A stretch of 22,470 bases of DNA, taken from the NCBI GenBank assembly GCA_026387555.1, contig JAPLLM010000121.1:1-22470 (forward strand). Direction: 5' to 3'. The DNA is from Candidatus Omnitrophota bacterium. Its GTDB lineage: Bacteria; Omnitrophota; Gorgyraeia; Gygaellales; Profunditerraquicolaceae. Positions within the stretch are counted from its first letter, which is position 1; each line of letters starts with the position of its first letter. Below, piece by piece: positions 22,050 to 22,470 of this stretch. Position numbers and translations under genes: made by a program. The notes under the pieces are model-generated. The model was not told the DNA's origin. It was given only the letters and a program-made list of their open reading frames with translations, and did no database searches.

Positions 22050-22470
22050 ATGGAAAAAGTGATCTTAGGCCACGGGAGCGGGGGAAGGCTGATGCATAGC
22101 CTTATTAGAGGCACCCTTCTTAAAAAATTAAATAACCCTATACTTAAAGAGCTCGGGGACGGCGCCTTTATAGATTATAAAGAGAAGCTCGCTTTTACTA
22201 CCGACTCGTTTGTGGTAAGCCCAATATTTTTCCCCGGCGGCGATATCGGAAAGTTATCCGTATTCGGAACAGTCAACGATCTGGCGATGATGGGCGCTGC
22301 CCCCGAATATCTCTCTTTAGGCTTGATCATCGAAGAAGGTTTGGAAATAAAGGTCCTAAACAAAATCATTGATTCTATAGCGGCAGCGGCTAAGTCATGC
22401 GGGGTTGACGTCGTAACCGGAGACCTGAAAGTGGTAGAGAAAGGGGCTGCGGATGCGATATTTATCAATA
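22050..22470 (+). CDS. hypE: Hydrogenase maturation protein HypE, N-terminal part (runs off the end)
   Basis: HypE dehydrates the carbamoylated C-terminal cysteine to thiocyanate, the cyanide source for HypD/HypC. The first 140 codons are present and give the family start MEKVILGHGSGGRLMHSLI. Further motifs are DGAFIDYKEKLAFTTDSFVVSPIFFPGGDIG, VNDLAMMGAAPEYLSLGLIIEEG and GVDVVTGDLKVVEKGAADAIFIN, including the ATP-binding Asp/Asn residues of the PurM-like fold. The C-terminal cysteine lies outside the window. ATG 22050 starts one base after the HAD stop. It lies 8.4 kb from hypD although the two products act together. Confidence 0.95.
   Translation, partial: MEKVILGHGSGGRLMHSLIRGTLLKKLNNPILKELGDGAFIDYKEKLAFTTDSFVVSPIFFPGGDIGKLSVFGTVNDLAMMGAAPEYLSLGLIIEEGLEIKVLNKIIDSIAAAAKSCGVDVVTGDLKVVEKGAADAIFIN

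Overview
This 22.5-kb window encodes every gene I can support on the + strand, with very tight packing: most neighbours overlap by 4 to 37 bases or are separated by a few bases. The gene content suggests a diderm, probably anaerobic bacterium. The signs are a predicted outer-membrane beta-barrel protein ending in Phe, a lipoprotein, an NAD-linked class 1B dihydroorotate dehydrogenase with its PyrK subunit, and [NiFe]-hydrogenase maturation genes. Gene style and company are reminiscent of Candidatus Omnitrophota or related uncultured lineages, but that assignment is an impression and not proven by the sequence.

Layout. (1) 2-4781 is a pyrimidine (UMP) biosynthesis block: the end of carB, then pyrK, pyrD and pyrF, with mutM, an isoprenylcysteine-methyltransferase-like membrane protein and a half-size TauE/SafE protein interleaved. 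(2) 4784-6340 encodes a secreted protein of unknown function, possibly with a TIM-barrel hydrolase-like fold. (3) 6341-6692 is the only long gap without a protein gene. It holds tRNA-Val(UAC), tRNA-Asp(GUC), a strong intrinsic terminator and plausible promoters. (4) 6693-9270 encodes a stand-alone tRNA-binding (EMAP/Trbp111-type) protein, a CxxCxxCC protein, a DUF2156 acyltransferase-like protein and a DnaQ-type exonuclease with a WYL-like tail. (5) 9242-11355 is pabB and pabC for p-aminobenzoate (folate), with no pabA in view. (6) 11319-13692 is hydrogenase maturation: a HypF-like protein reduced to its C-terminal Kae1-like domain, then hypC and hypD. hypE starts at 22050 and runs off the end. 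(7) 13667-18036 carries a DUF3857/transglutaminase lipoprotein and a PilZ-TM-coiled-coil-alpha/alpha-barrel membrane protein. (8) 18033-22048 carries an endonuclease III-like glycosylase, an outer-membrane protein, an M20 peptidase, a frameshifted PAC2 gene and a HAD phosphatase.

Most worth attention: the truncated HypF; the PilZ protein that appears to link a cytoplasmic c-di-GMP-type sensor to an extracytoplasmic sugar-hydrolase-like domain; the exonuclease-WYL fusion; the PAC2 reading-frame break at about 21000; and a dispersed structured repeat (1351-1419 and 7010-7072) whose last bases supply the start codon of the next gene in both copies. I see no CRISPR array, phage, transposase or insertion sequence.
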